Both the position numbers and the translations under genes were made by a program. The notes beneath the pieces were generated by a model. That model made no database searches. It worked only from the letters and a program-made list of their open reading frames with translations, and was not told where the DNA came from. From contig CM071601.1 in the NCBI GenBank assembly GCA_036435485.1, positions 187,400,939 through 187,464,938 on the forward strand: a stretch of DNA of 64,000 nt. Direction: 5' to 3'. Below are positions 23,365-35,789 of the stretch, piece by piece. Position 1 is the stretch's first letter. Every line of letters starts with the position of its first letter. Origin of the DNA: Saposhnikovia divaricata (lineage: Eukaryota; Streptophyta; Magnoliopsida; Apiales; Apiaceae).

Positions 23365-25182
23365 ATGGACCCGACTTCTGAATATTCTTCCCCAAATGTT
23401 TCGAGACATTTGATTGGTGGCGTTTTTTATGATGGACATCATAATCCGTCAGTTGCTCCTTGTGAATTTGATGCTGGGTGCAAGAGAAAATGGAAGGTCA
23501 CTGATCAGCCATCCGACCATCCGGGTGCTTCTTTGTTTATGGGTGGATGCTCTGCAAATGAACTTGAGGAAGGCTCGGTTGATACTGGCCTGAGTATTAA
23601 CCTCTTTTCAACTAGTGAGAGGAGAGACGAGAAAAGGAATAAGTTAAGTGCGAGTCTTAAGGCACTTGTACTAGGAACGTCAGAGCCATACCTAGAATTA
23701 AGTTTGTCAACTTGTCCCTCTGAATCAGCCATCACTACTGTCAATCAAGGATCTTTTCAGTTCCAGGATAGTGCAACTCAGCTTGTGGATGAAGAGACCA
23801 CATCATCTAAATGGAAACTAGGGCCTCGTCTTCCTCCATTGCAAAGTACAGAGACAACCACAATTCTCAGCCTTGTTCCTAGCAATGGTAAAACAGGTCC
23901 TGGCATCCCACACCTCTCATCTAATGTAACAGACGCCTTAAAGAACTCAATTGCTTCTGGATCTGGTGTAGCTCCCCAGCAACAGTGCCGAAAATCAAGA
24001 GTAAAACCATGCAAGTTCAGTGGATGCACAAAGGGATCAAGAGGGGGCTCTGGATTTTGTATCCGGCATGGAGGTGGCAAAAGGTGTCAGCAGTCTAAAT
24101 GTGATAAGGGAGCTGAAGGCAAAACGATGTTCTGCAAAGGACACGGTGGTGGACGGAGATGCCATCATCTTGAATGCACAAAAAGCGCCGAAGGTCGTAC
24201 AGACTTCTGCATTGGCCATGGTGGTGGTCGACGTTGCAGTCATGATGGTTGCCCACATGCTGCTAGGGACAAATCTGGCTTTTGCATCAAGCATGGAGGG
24301 GGGAAGAGATGCATGATGGAAAATTGCAGCAAAAGTGCAGAGGGTATTGCGGGCCTTTGCATATCTCATGGTGGCGGCCGTCGTTGCCAGTATATTGATT
24401 GTACTAAAGGGGCTCAAGGGAGCACAAAGTTCTGCAAGGCACATGGCGGAGGGAAAAGGTGTACTTTTTCAGGGTGTGCAAAAGGTGCAGAAGGGAATAC
24501 ATTACTTTGCAAAGCCCATGGGGGTGGTAAAAGATGTACCTTTGAAGGCGGCTGCACAAAAAGTGTGCACAGTGGTTGCCTATTTTGCGTAAATCATGGT
24601 GGTGGAAAGAGATGTGCGATGGCTGATTGCACTAAAAGTGCGAGGGGGAAGACTAATTATTGTGTTCGCCATGGCGGAGGGAAAAGGTGCAAATACGAAG
24701 GAGGATGTGATAAAAGTGCACAAGGCAGTACTGACTTCTGCAAGAGGCACGGAGGAGGAAAACGGTGTTCTTGGGCCCATACAGGGCTTCGTGGTGAGGT
24801 TATTGCTACTTGTGACAAGTTAGTGAAGGGAAAATTAGGCCTCTGTGCTTCACACACCTCTCAGTTAGATAATTTGAGAACACATGGTGGTAGTGCCACA
24901 GGTCTAGCTATACCAGAATTGCAAGCTTGTCTCTCTAAAAAGACTACAGGAATGAAAGAGCATATCCAATTGAAGACACCACTGCCGGATAGTTACATAG
25001 TTGAAAATTGTCATCCATCGCAATTTTCACTTCCAGAAGGTAGGGTGCATGGAGGAAGCCTAATGGCAATGATGCTGAGAGGAAGTGCCAGTGTTGGACC
25101 AAGCAAAAATGACAGTAAAGCTGGGTGCTCTTTGGAGCCTGGATCATCTCACTCATTGCCTCTGCCTCACGAATGGGTTTGA
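23365..25182 (+). CDS. WRKY19-like protein with ten Cys/His repeats
   Basis: An intronless 605-residue coding frame. Residues 216-468 are ten consecutive 25-26-residue repeats of the form C-x4/5-C-[TADS]K-x6-8-C-x2-HGGG[KR]R, each with two or three Cys and one His, so zinc binding is likely. Plant databases label this family 'probable WRKY transcription factor 19-like', yet no WRKYGQK heptad is present, so the name is misleading. An LxLxL (EAR-type) motif, LELSL, lies at residues 110-114 and suggests corepressor binding. The C-terminal block GGSLMAMMLRGSAS is an ordered conserved-looking tail. Residues 1-200 are Ser-rich and probably disordered. The start is the first ATG of the frame, and a Kozak-like context is weak. 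The molecular role is unknown; nuclear and regulatory is inferred only. Multiple poly(A)-like AATAAA signals occur downstream (about 25393). Confidence 0.88.
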   Translation: MDPTSEYSSPNVSRHLIGGVFYDGHHNPSVAPCEFDAGCKRKWKVTDQPSDHPGASLFMGGCSANELEEGSVDTGLSINLFSTSERRDEKRNKLSASLKALVLGTSEPYLELSLSTCPSESAITTVNQGSFQFQDSATQLVDEETTSSKWKLGPRLPPLQSTETTTILSLVPSNGKTGPGIPHLSSNVTDALKNSIASGSGVAPQQQCRKSRVKPCKFSGCTKGSRGGSGFCIRHGGGKRCQQSKCDKGAEGKTMFCKGHGGGRRCHHLECTKSAEGRTDFCIGHGGGRRCSHDGCPHAARDKSGFCIKHGGGKRCMMENCSKSAEGIAGLCISHGGGRRCQYIDCTKGAQGSTKFCKAHGGGKRCTFSGCAKGAEGNTLLCKAHGGGKRCTFEGGCTKSVHSGCLFCVNHGGGKRCAMADCTKSARGKTNYCVRHGGGKRCKYEGGCDKSAQGSTDFCKRHGGGKRCSWAHTGLRGEVIATCDKLVKGKLGLCASHTSQLDNLRTHGGSATGLAIPELQACLSKKTTGMKEHIQLKTPLPDSYIVENCHPSQFSLPEGRVHGGSLMAMMLRGSASVGPSKNDSKAGCSLEPGSSHSLPLPHEWV

Positions 25183-26641
25183 GTGAACTTCTCTTCCTCT
25201 TCCAGTTTTGCTTTAACTTTGTAAAAACAATTAGCATTCTAGCAGACTCTTGATCACTTTTGGTGGTTTAGGAGCTTGTTATATTTAAGCACTTGGTTAA
25301 AAAAAGGTCAGGAAAAACGTTGTGACTTCTTCCAGGGTGTTTATAGGAAATTGTCAGAATGTGCTTGATACCTTTCTGTGTAAACTAGGAAAAATAAAAG
25401 GTGCTTGTATCATTATATACAGTTCTAGTGTATGAATGTATCTCCTCTACTGTATCTATACTTACATATAGAGAAGACTATATCACAAAATGGCATTACT
25501 CCATAATTTAAGGTCTAAATGTTGGCGATAATGTAAAAATGTGATAGTATAATTTATCTCTAGTTTCCTTTTATGTAATCTTGTGAGAATTTTACATACA
25601 AAGATATTTCCACTGACCCCTGTGGTTGTAATTATTGCAGATCTCATTTAGCTTTGGGGAAAAATATATGCATGTTTTGCTCCATTTGCTGTGCAAATGT
25701 AGAAAAATCCCCTTTCTTCTGAACAAGAAACAAGACTTTTTTGTACAACTATAAATTAAAAATAAAGGCATTTTTGTTTTCTTGTCCTCATTTAAGAGTC
25801 TGCACTTAGTTTCCATTTTAGAACCTTTTTTTTGTTTTTTATGGTATAAGCCCCCCTTTCTACTTAGCTTTAGAAGGCATGAGGATTCAGGATACTGAGC
25901 AAACTCTGATTCCTATATGCAAGTTGGCTGCGAGCGTCACAAACCATCTTCAAAGTCTAGTATATCAATCACAAACATCAGAGTTATCTTCCCCCTCCTT
26001 TTTTTTGGCTACTTGAACACTCAGACGCACATTTTGTTTTCAACAATTCTTGAAAGGGAGCGAGGACAGTACCCCTAGAGCAATAATTAATTTATATATA
26101 TATATATATCTATATTCTGAGCCTACAAATAGCACGTAAATGTTAAAAATTGAAAAGTTTGGTATAAAAATTCAACCGAGCGCCCATGGTAATGCATGTC
26201 CCTCACAGCCTCAAAATACTACTTAAACCACAAAACCCCGAAGGACGCATCTCAAATAATTCTTCGATTAAACTAGACATTCAGTAACATCACCTGTGTG
26301 CACCCAGGAAATATTTAAAAAAAAAAAAAATTAAAAAATCTTATTACAAGAAACGCAGCTACAAATCCTTTCACTAATAGCCTAGTTCTTTGTGACTAAA
26401 TCTCTAAGCCTGCATTATAAGTTCACCAACTACAGAAGGATACAATAGAAAATGGACAACAGCTGACATATAGGTGCAAAGAAGATGACAGGTAATGGGT
26501 ACAAAAAAGTTTACTACTACTGAGATTTGCCTGCTAAAGAAAATGATGTTGAATTGGTGGTTGTAGAATCCAGCAATTACTAATCAACCATATTTGACAG
26601 CAGAGCTCTCTGTTTATGATAGCTTTTAAACTTTCCCGCAA
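25183..26641. other. Intergenic between two convergent genes
   Basis: It holds the 3' ends of the WRKY19-like gene (+) and PKP2 (-). There is a short AT microsatellite at about 26092-26109. No other gene was recognised. Confidence 0.65.
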
Positions 26642-29600
26642 TTAAACCTTCCTGACCTGGATATTGTGAGTGGATTGATACCGCCATATAGGTTGTCTTC
26701 CACTCTGAACGAGAGCTATTTGTTCTCCCTTTTTCACCATCCCTTGCTCCTGTACATCAGTAAGAACTTCGATTTTAGGAGTGGACGAGTGGTATGAATA
26801 CTGACTGCTAAAGGCACAACACAGGCTCAAGAAAAGAGTGTGCATAATGAAAATTCAATACTATGGTTGAACTCTCTGTGAACATACTTTTAATTCTTCG
26901 GTAAACAGTGAACATTTGCTATTAAAAATTCAATACTATGGTTGAACTCTCTGTGACCCATGCAATACTTATTTCACAACCCACCCCTTTCCCAAATCTC
27001 ACTTTTGCATTTAACTAGAAATGGCAGAATTCTACGATTTATTAGATATTTGAATTGGCAATAAACCAGATAATATCAGAAAGTAACCTGTAACAATGTC
27101 AATGCATCTGCAAAAGTCTCTTCAGCATCATTTGAGAACTGCATGTATATGGGGGAAACTCCTTGATATAGAGCCAATCTCTGCTGTACTGTCTTCCTGC
27201 AATTAAAAAGTCAATATAATAGTTTAAGCAGTGAAGATAGGATATTCGTAAGTTATCCAAAACCTATAACTTATGAATAAATAGTTCCATAGGAAGGTTT
27301 TGCATACAAATTCAAGATGGTATAGTACTACAAAGATCAATCTTTCCAACAGAATTACTTTGTTTTCTCTTTGTAATTTACTAGTTTAGATGTCAGTCCA
27401 AATTAACTGCTAGCGCTAGCCACTTACAACGGAGGGAACTTTGTTGTACACATGTTCTCAGTCTGGATCACACCCTAGAGACAAAGCTATATTTAGTCAT
27501 CCAACAAACAACAATTCAGAATTTGCTTGATCAATTTGCACATAGTAAACAAGCTTCAGATATTACTCAATTTTATAATTGGGATTCAGTATCTTCTGTA
27601 AAATGGAACGAAATTATACTTTCAAAAGTTATCTAAAGTTTCTGAAATCCGTTGGTATAGACCAAACCTGTGTGCCTAGTGTTCAATATTTCTTTAGAGA
27701 CCAATTCTGAACTTACTCATTTGTAAAGGCAAATATAGTGCCAGAAGGCCGATAGTGGCTCAAGAGGATAGCCATGAAGCCTGTTCTGGTGAAGACGACA
27801 AGTGAGGTTCCAAGTGTGTTAGACATCATCGTAGCGTGAAAGGCGAACATTTCACTCATATGATTCTGCACAAAAGAAAGGATTCAGTGAGCAACATGGT
27901 AAGTTTGAAACGAAAAATATTTGTGTCTGTATTTATGTCTTAGCTCTAAAGATCAGGGGATTGAAGTTGAAAAGGAGGGAAAAAAAAAAGTCGTTTGCTG
28001 CATAGTTAAAGGTGAAACTAAATGAAGTGGAGAGGTGCACTCTGCACCCAAATTAATCACACACTAAATTGGGCGATGAAGCAGTGTGAACAAAAAAGGT
28101 GAGTGTAGGAATCCATTCTGTACAGCACATCCTCCTCGTCACCCCCCCCCCCGGTGCCTTGTTTACTGCTATAAGAAAGGGAACGTGAACATAGATCTAC
28201 CTTCAAAGCTTGGCCGAGACTAAGTGGTGTTTCCCCACCAGTGATGGTTGCTTCAGTTCTTAAAGAAACTGTGTGCATGACTTTAACAGCTTTCAGAGGA
28301 AATCTGCAAGAAATAAAACCTGGTTAATGCAATTCAGAATGATATTACCTTTTTTTTGCTAAATCAATACTACCTTAGTCCTTATGTAGCTATCAAATAA
28401 GCAACATTTTAAAAAATTTAAATTGGCAGTAAGGTAGTAACGGGGTTTACTGCAGAAAAAAATGGTGATGTGGACTTTGGCAAAATTTAACCAGATATAT
28501 GTTATTGACATGGTACCGAATAACGAGGATTGAAGACAAAATTAAATATCTGTGACTTTTCACGCCAATAATCAGTTTTAAGAGTATTCACACAAAAACT
28601 TTCCTAATTTACCAAGAATCACATAGTAATACTAAATTTTGAGGCATACTAGTTGTCCCTACTGCAACGACAATCATTTGCACGAAGTGTAACGGTTTTA
28701 ACAAAAACTAAAACATAGTAACTTACTTTCCATGAGCAGTTTCTCCAGAAAGCATGACTGCATCAGCACCCTCTCTAACAGCAATTGCAATGTCCGATAC
28801 CTCTGCCCGAGTTGGAGTCGGATGAACAATCATGCTCTCCAACATATTTGTGGCTACTATAACAGCTTTCCCCATGCTACGACAGAGTCTAATAATCTCT
28901 TCCTGTGTATACAATAATATTGTTGTCTTTTAGCAAAAAATATTGTTTTCAGAATGCTAGTCAACAATTCAAAGCAATCTGTCCTGCCTCTGACTCTGAT
29001 CAGAATGTTGACCATTCCTTGATGGGCTCGTCTTACTAGTGTACAAAATGCATATGTTTGCTATCAGTAAATACTAAATATTATAGCACCTGTAATAACG
29101 GAACCTCCTCCACTGGAAGCTCAGCACCAAGATCACCTCTTGCAACCATTGCCTGAGATAAGCAAGGGCATACCAGTTTCAGCATGAAATAGTAGGATAT
29201 AGGTGGAAATGGTAAAAAGTATTGAAAAGAGATCTTGCAAGATGCATGACAATATGACATATACTCTATTGGTTAATTTCAAGTGTAGTTCCATGGTGTC
29301 AAGTTCCAACTAACTCAGAATGTTTTCAAATCTCTTTCCATAATCCTATTTAGCAGTAGTTACTAAATAAGACCTATGAACAACATATTTCACATGGTTT
29401 AACTTAAGAAAAAAAATAGCAGGGCAATTACCCCATCAGATGCTGCAATGATTGAGTGCAAATTTGGAATAGAGTCAGCACTTTCAATTTTTGGAATGAC
29501 ATGTATATCCGCGCCGCAGCCTGTAAACCAATAAGAGAGAGTGATCATGAAATGAATATTGCTACAAACTATTTGTTATAATTGGCATATTTCATAATGT

Positions 29601-32333
29601 ATAAGGATTGTATAAATAGATTTACTTTTCAAATAGTTCTTCAGTTCATGCACCACTGCAGCATCTTTGACAAAAGAAACAGCGTAGAAGTCTACTTTAT
29701 TATCCACTCCAAACTTGATATCATCCCAGTCCTTTTCTGTTGCACAATAATTTACAAAGTTATAGTAATTGCTAAATCATATAAGCTAACACTCTACTAT
29801 AGGAAGAGAAAATAAATGTGTTAGAACAATAGATATTTAGTCGGTCAGGGTTTGGGTCTAACCAGTGATGGATGGCAGTGTAGCACTTTTCCCTCGGACA
29901 TTTAGATGCCGTCTTGACTTGAGCTCTCCACCATCAACAACTTCGCAATTAACTGAGTCTTCGGTTTTAGACTTGACTACCAAAGACATCATACCACCTA
30001 AAATACAAAGCAAGTGTGGTGAGTACAATTACAACATGAAGTAATCAACAATCTGTTCTTTAATAAATGAAGAGTGCCACAAGCAAAGCTTTTTTACGGT
30101 TCGGATTGTTATTAAGGTCGTAATCTCCGGTTGTCGCACATACCAATTCAGATTACTTAACATTAAATCTACAGATACGTATTTAAGAAGAGTACTTTAT
30201 CATAGAGATGCTATATCGTCTTTCACACTGAAACTTAAACGCACACTGAGAGAACTAAGAATACTGGCAATGGTTCTGACTGCAAATTAGTAGAGGTTTA
30301 AATTCCTTCCAAAAATTCAATATATCAATGGCTCATGGAAGACATAAAACAAAAGAAAATGAAGTACAGAGCATGAAGTGCTTCCCTGTTATATTGGTGA
30401 TCGCATATATACTACATATAAGGAATGGAGAAGGTACACAGTTGACAGAAAAGAAAAAGACCTAAAGAATTTGACTTACCATCAACAAGAAGCATGTCAC
30501 CAACATCTACGTCATTCACAAAATCATCGTAGTTAACGCTGACACAATCAGCAGTGCCAACTCCTCTTTTGATTGTGAAAGTAAATTCTTGGCCAGGTGA
30601 TAACATAACAGGCTGAGGCAAGTCACCACTTCTAACCTCAGGACCCTGCCACCAGTCAAAGTTGCATTAAGATCATAATATAACATATCAAAAACTATAT
30701 ACAGTTGAAAATTTGCAAGGTAATGAGGGTTGCTTTATAATGCTTTAGTCCATAGTTAAGTATGAATGTATGATAGATGAACAGAAGAACAGGAACTTTC
30801 TTGGATTGGAAAACATATCTACATGCAAACTCATCTAATAAAGGACTGGGCCACATAATCTACCTTAGAGGGTAGTCCATAAACATCTCAAATCTCTGAA
30901 GATCAGGATTTGGTAATGGACCCTCTTAGGTTTTTTGCATGGAATGTATTTACATCACATAGCCCTTACTGAAGTGAAGGCATATGTGACACTGAAAATG
31001 GTATTAGTACCTACAGTTTTCTCAGCTAAACTTGACAGAGAAGGAAAACAGGGTAAGTTATGAAGATAAAACCTGCCTTAGTGTCAAGCATGATTGCAAT
31101 GACATTGTCTTTGGATTGAGCATTATATTCTTTAACCAAATCAATAACTTTTTGATGAGATGCATGGTCCCCATGGGACATGTTCATTCTAGCTACATTC
31201 ATCCCAGCCTCGGCCAACTTCCAAATCATTTCACGAGTGTTAGTTGAGGGACCAATTGTGCAAACAATCTTTGTCTTTCGCTTAACTGTAGGCTTAGACC
31301 ACATACTCACTGATGTGTTAGCACGCTCTTGTAAATTAAGAATTTCATCGTCTGCCTGTTCCAATAGAAAAATGATTAGCAAGATAACTAAAATGTATGT
31401 TTGTAAAAAAAAGGGCAACTCCGCAAACCATGACAGTCAAAAATATGGACGTGAGAGGGTGATTTCATTTACATCGTCCAAAATGCCTATTTGGGAAACA
31501 GAACCCATTTCTATTGTGGTGGGGGGGGGGGAGGAGGTTTTTAGTACAGGCTAAAAACCTGCAAGCGCATCTAAGTAAATAATCCCAAGTATAAGCTAAA
31601 TCCTGTATTGCCCTCTGTAGAGATTCATCCGCTTAACTAAACCCTAAAGTAAATTCAAGGCAAAACAATTTGTGATATACTTCAGACAACTATGCTCCTG
31701 TGTACTTTAACAGCAAAGGATGACCTCCAACAAAAAAAAAAGTTTAACCACCATCATTTAAATACCAGATTAAATGAAATACAAATCCACAAAACAAGCT
31801 TCAGTTAAAATGTACATGCTGAAACAACAAAATAAAATACGGAAACATCACACGAGCATCTCATTACACTCACCTAGTCGAAACTAACATAAGTTTTTCT
31901 ATCTTCCACAATTACTCCAAAAACCTATAATTAAACTTCAAAACATGATCTAAAACATATATATTTTACTAAAAATAAGCAACACCAACACGAAACTAAG
32001 GGAACAGCGATCATATCACCATAAACAAATAACCAAGGAAATCAAAGCACATTACAGTATAGAAACGAAAGCGAGGAATAAAACGAAAGAAATGTGGACC
32101 TTGGGAACATCGGCAGGAGTGACAGGAACAACCTCAGGCTCAGCACGAGCAGATCGTCTAGCACTAATCGAGACGCTGACACGAACACAATTGTTTCCAT
32201 TTCTTCTCGGAACGATGAGTTTAGAAGCGAAATTGGAAAGCTTAAGGCTGTGGAATTGGGAATGAAGAGAGGTAGAGCTAGGGTTTGCGAGTGGAGAGGA
32301 TTGAATTGATCTGGTTGCTACTACTTGAGCCAT
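26642..32333 (-). CDS. PKP2: Plastidic pyruvate kinase beta subunit (PKP2 type)
   Basis: Twelve exons on -: 32333-32100, 31355-31077, 30645-30480, 29997-29863, 29736-29626, 29520-29432, 29152-29090, 28902-28727, 28303-28201, 27865-27717, 27196-27088 and 26749-26642. They join in frame to 573 codons plus stop, close to the usual length for this subunit. Residues 1 to about 65 form a Ser/Arg-rich plastid transit peptide (MAQVVATRSIQSS). The barrel begins near KTKIVCTIGPST, followed by ARMNMSHGDH, MLDTK/GPEVRSGD, the catalytic-lysine motif IPKIES, ARGDLGAE (Mg site) and MLESMIVHPTPTRAEVSD. The C-terminus is STHNIQVRKV. It converts phosphoenolpyruvate and ADP to pyruvate and ATP in the plastid stroma, feeding fatty-acid synthesis. 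Intron 2 has a GC donor (31076-31075); all the others are GT-AG. TIMELESS lies upstream in divergent orientation, as a syntenic partner. Confidence 0.96.
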
Positions 32334-32781
32334 TTTGAGCCTGAGAGTATAATAAGTTAGGGTTGGAGAGACAAGTGAATGGAGAATTGGAGTTGAAATG
32401 TGATGAAATTTTGGGGGTGGGGGTTTGATTTAATTGGAGAGTGGGGGTGGAGAAATCGAAGATTGGTTTTGGAGGAAGTGGAGGTGCTGTACACTGGTAG
32501 GCTTTGGTTGTATCGAACCTGTTTTCTCACCCTGTGCACCTTCATTTATTGTTTTTCCAAAAAAATACTCCTATCTTTTATGAAAAATAGGATAACCATG
32601 CTTTTTCTTTTAATGGGAACTAGCTTTGCATGCCCGTGCAACTCTTCATCAAATATTTATGAATTAACCGTGATCACGTAGGATTGGATTATTGATATTT
32701 TTTATTGTTCATATCTTCGTAGCAATTGTTGTGACTAAATAGAATTTATGTAATATCCGATCGTGACATGCAAATTATAAT

Positions 32782-34310
32782 TCTGGTTAAATTAAATTTG
32801 TTTTATATTTTACGTTATGCTTTGTTTTGTTAAATTAAACTTGAACCATATATAATAAATAGGTCAATGTTAAGATCAGAACCGTACTTTAAAATATAAA
32901 TATATAGAGTTAACATGGATGTATACAAAGATACATACAAATATTAATTACATGATAATAAATGCATATTAGTTAATATCAGTTATTATTATATAATAAA
33001 TATGTTAGTGTTGTAATACCTAAATAGTTCCCGAAAATACAACAGAAATAGAATCAGTAAGGGTAAATATGACTTTTTATATGAATAAACTTGCTCCTGG
33101 AACCCCCTATAATTCTGGTTTAATAAAATTTGTTTTATATTTTACGCTATGCTTTATTTTGATGAATAATTTTTTTAAGCAAACTTGAACGATATGTAAT
33201 AAATAGGTCAATGTTAAGATCGGGTGAAAAACCAAAATACCCGCATTTTATTTCCATCTACCCAAAATACCTACATTCAGATTCGTCCGTCCATTTTACC
33301 CACGGGCCACGTATTTTGGACATGCGTATAGGGTATACGCATTTCAAAATTACGTGGCCTTAGACCACGCATGTTTTGGCTGCGTGGAGTGTGTAGAATT
33401 GAGGGAGAGAGCTTGTGGAACAGTACACAGAATATGCATGTTGATCATACGTGGCTTGGGATACGCATGTTCAACATGCGTATTGCCCACTATTCATCTT
33501 CCCCTTCGTTCGCCGGCAGCAACGCTTTTCGACCAAATTTTCGATCACAAATTTCAACCCTTTCCAGCAATCTTTCATTAGCATATTATATACCAAATTG
33601 ATCGTCTTGTTCTCCTCTACAAGCCTATACTAATAGTTTTCCATTTGTTTCGCCGAATTTAAAAGGCCCAAATCGATCTCATTTTCCGATCGAGTTTCCA
33701 GATCTATTCGTACACGCCCCTGCGGGGCCAGAACTCAACAACTGAATATGGCAAGATGTACATAAAGGCCTGGGAATCATTTTGATATGCTCGGATTTTG
33801 TGAAGGTGGTCGGAATGTGACGGACAGGATGAGGCGATTTTGAGGGGGGGTTTTCGTCGTCTGATCTCCGGTAATGTTTTTGAAATAATGACGTCAGCTG
33901 GCGTCAATGCGCATCTGGGAGATGCGTGACATGAGATACGCATTTCCCAGATGCGTATCCCAAGCCACGCATGCCCAGCATGCGCACTCCGTGGGTAAAA
34001 AGAGCGGACACTCCCGCATATGGGCATTTCGGGCATCTTCCTTAGAAAAATGGTGTAGTTTGGGCATTTTCTCGTTAAGATCAAAACCGTACTCCGAAAT
34101 ATAAATATATAGAATTAACATGGATGGATACAGAGATACATACAAGTATTAATTACATAATAATAAATGCATATTAGTTCATATCAGTTATTAGTATGTA
34201 ATAAATATGTTATTGTTGCAATACCTAAATATCCCCCGAAAATATAACATAGATATAATTAGTAGGGGTAAATATGACTTTTTATATGAATAAATTTGCT
34301 CTTGGAACCC
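32782..34310 (+). repeat. Local tandem duplication (~340-bp unit), second copy interrupted
   Basis: The first copy spans about 32782-33110; the second starts at about 33112 and continues after an insertion, ending near 34310. Shared blocks include 'aataggtcaatgttaagatc' (32857 and 33201) and 'gggtaaatatgactttttat' (33061 and 34266). The second copy is split by the element at 33222-34073. Confidence 0.8.
33222..34073. mobile_element. Non-autonomous Mutator-like element, 9-bp target duplication
   Basis: An 852-bp insertion is flanked by GTTAAGATC on both sides (33213-33221, 34074-34082). The undisturbed target survives at 32869-32877 in the sister copy of the tandem duplication. Terminal inversion is weak (GGGTGAAAAACCAAAATACC versus GAGAAAATGCCCAAACTACA), but the inner arms are clearly inverted: 'ttttacccacgg' at about 33294 and its complement at about 33990. 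The arms are full of 'atacgcat'/'gcatgcgt' palindromes. No transposase is seen, and the short frames in it look fortuitous. Confidence 0.78.
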
Positions 34311-34935
34311 CCCATTTGCTCTATTGAATATATATATATATATTTATATTTTTTGTGCATTTACGTATTAAAGATGTGATTGATGAGTTTTACGATAGCT
34401 AATGTTAATACAAGTTTGTATTATACTTATATACGTATGAAGGTTCTTTTTTTGTATTGTTATATTTTTTCGTACATATTTACAGAGGATATAAAATGAT
34501 TAATGAGATATGGTATATGTTAGTGAATATTATAGTATATATAATATTATATATCCACAAAAAAATATATATATATATATATATGTATAATGTATTTATG
34601 TTTGTACATATGTATGTAGGTCATTATCCCATGAAGAACCATTTTATATGGAGAACCCTCTCCATTAATCTCAACCATTAGATCTAAATCAAATCCAACG
34701 GCTTATGATAATTCAAAATGAAAAAAAAATACAAACAGAAATTACATGGTTAGTTAAAGGTCATAACTTTCTCTCTCTTAAATCATCTCTCTCTAAAATC
34801 TCTCTCACCGATATCTCTCTGATCTCTCTCTCTCTCTCGCACTTTTCTCTCTCTCATAGTCTCTCTCTCAATCTTTCCCCCATATCTCTCGTACTCTTTC
34901 TCTAACTCTATCTATGTAATTAAAATTAATCTGAG

Positions 34936-35789
34936 ATGGCGTCTTCGACAAATCAAGTTCCGTTTTCTTCGAAACAAGCCGATTGTTCCTCAAATCAAGC
35001 TCAAATTTGTGATTATGTTGACCTCCAGTGCCTCTCAGGTTCAATTTATAAGCAATTTGTCTTGTTTTTAAGTTTTTTATTTGTAATTTATGGTTAGATG
35101 TAGGTGTTTGTTGTTTAATTGTATGTATTTTACATTGAACAAAAATCTTGTTATTTACAGTATGAATCATGTAGTTTTCTTAGTTCTATTATAGAACCAT
35201 AAAACCAAAACAATACACTCCTTCTCAAATATGTAATTTTGTAAAGTGGTTCTGTTTTATAGTTTTGGTTCTACCGTGGAACCAAATGATTTCCGTTGGA
35301 GGAGGTTATGATCATAAACAGACTTTTTTAAAATTAGTATTTCATTTGGTTCTATTATAGAATCATAATATTCGATATCTTTAAATGAGCAGTCTTGTAA
35401 TGCAATTTCGATCTATGGATTTTGGTTCCACTCTAGAATCGGGAATAGTTGCAAAGCGACAATGTATGTAACTTGGTTTTGCTATACAATCAAAATAATA
35501 AATATCTTTAATCAGTAGTTTTGTTGTATAATAGTGTGATATTGATATCAGTTCAACTGCAGAACCAAAATATTATAGGATCAAAACAATAAAAAAAAAC
35601 TTAAAAGTTGATTATTCTTTTATCGTGTACCATATTTCTGCAAAAGGGAAGCCTTCAAAGTTGCACAAGAGGAAGCATCAGATTGGTACTCTGTATTTTG
35701 ATATGAGACAGAAGGAGATGGAGCTCGCAGAGAGGAGAGCCAAAGGATTTCTTACCAAAGCTGAAACACAAGCCAAGTATGGATGGTAG
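34936..35789 (+). CDS. Chimeric two-exon gene ending in a PRCC-like C-terminus
   Basis: Exon 1 (34936-35038) starts with MASSTNQVPFSSKQADCSSN and ends at TCAG|GTTCAA. Exon 2 (35647-35789) starts after 'ctgcaaaag' and reads GKPSKLHKRKHQIG, QKEMELAERRAKGFLTKAET and QAKYGW before TAG. The phases match, giving 81 codons plus stop. The second exon closely resembles the C-terminal end of plant PRCC-type proteins (spliceosome-associated; the human homologue also ends in QAKYGF). The first exon is unrecognised and seems to come from elsewhere. A 5' leader of 'tctctct' tracts precedes the ATG. It lies entirely in the Pack-MULE-like element, so it is a captured and fused fragment. Expression is unknown. 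Confidence 0.6.
35180..35600 (+). repeat. Iterated hairpin motifs, left cluster
   Basis: Six or more variants of 'ggttctattatagaacc' (each a short palindrome) occur at about 60-80-base spacing: near 35185, 35250-35285, 35346, 35426, 35477 and 35550. They fill the intron of the chimeric gene. A mirror cluster of the same motif occupies 38325-38900. Confidence 0.7.

Noticed and set aside
24020..24857. Several frames on both strands within the Cys/His-repeat region
   Set aside because: Shadow frames of the repetitive WRKY19-like CDS.
28057..28278. 73-codon minus-strand frame spanning 28201-28278
   Set aside because: The first part is PKP2 exon 9; the rest is read-through into intron 9.
33354..33633. 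Three overlapping Cys-containing frames (MALDHACFGCVECVEL... and others)
   Set aside because: They lie in palindromic arms of the 33222-34073 element and have no recognisable domain.
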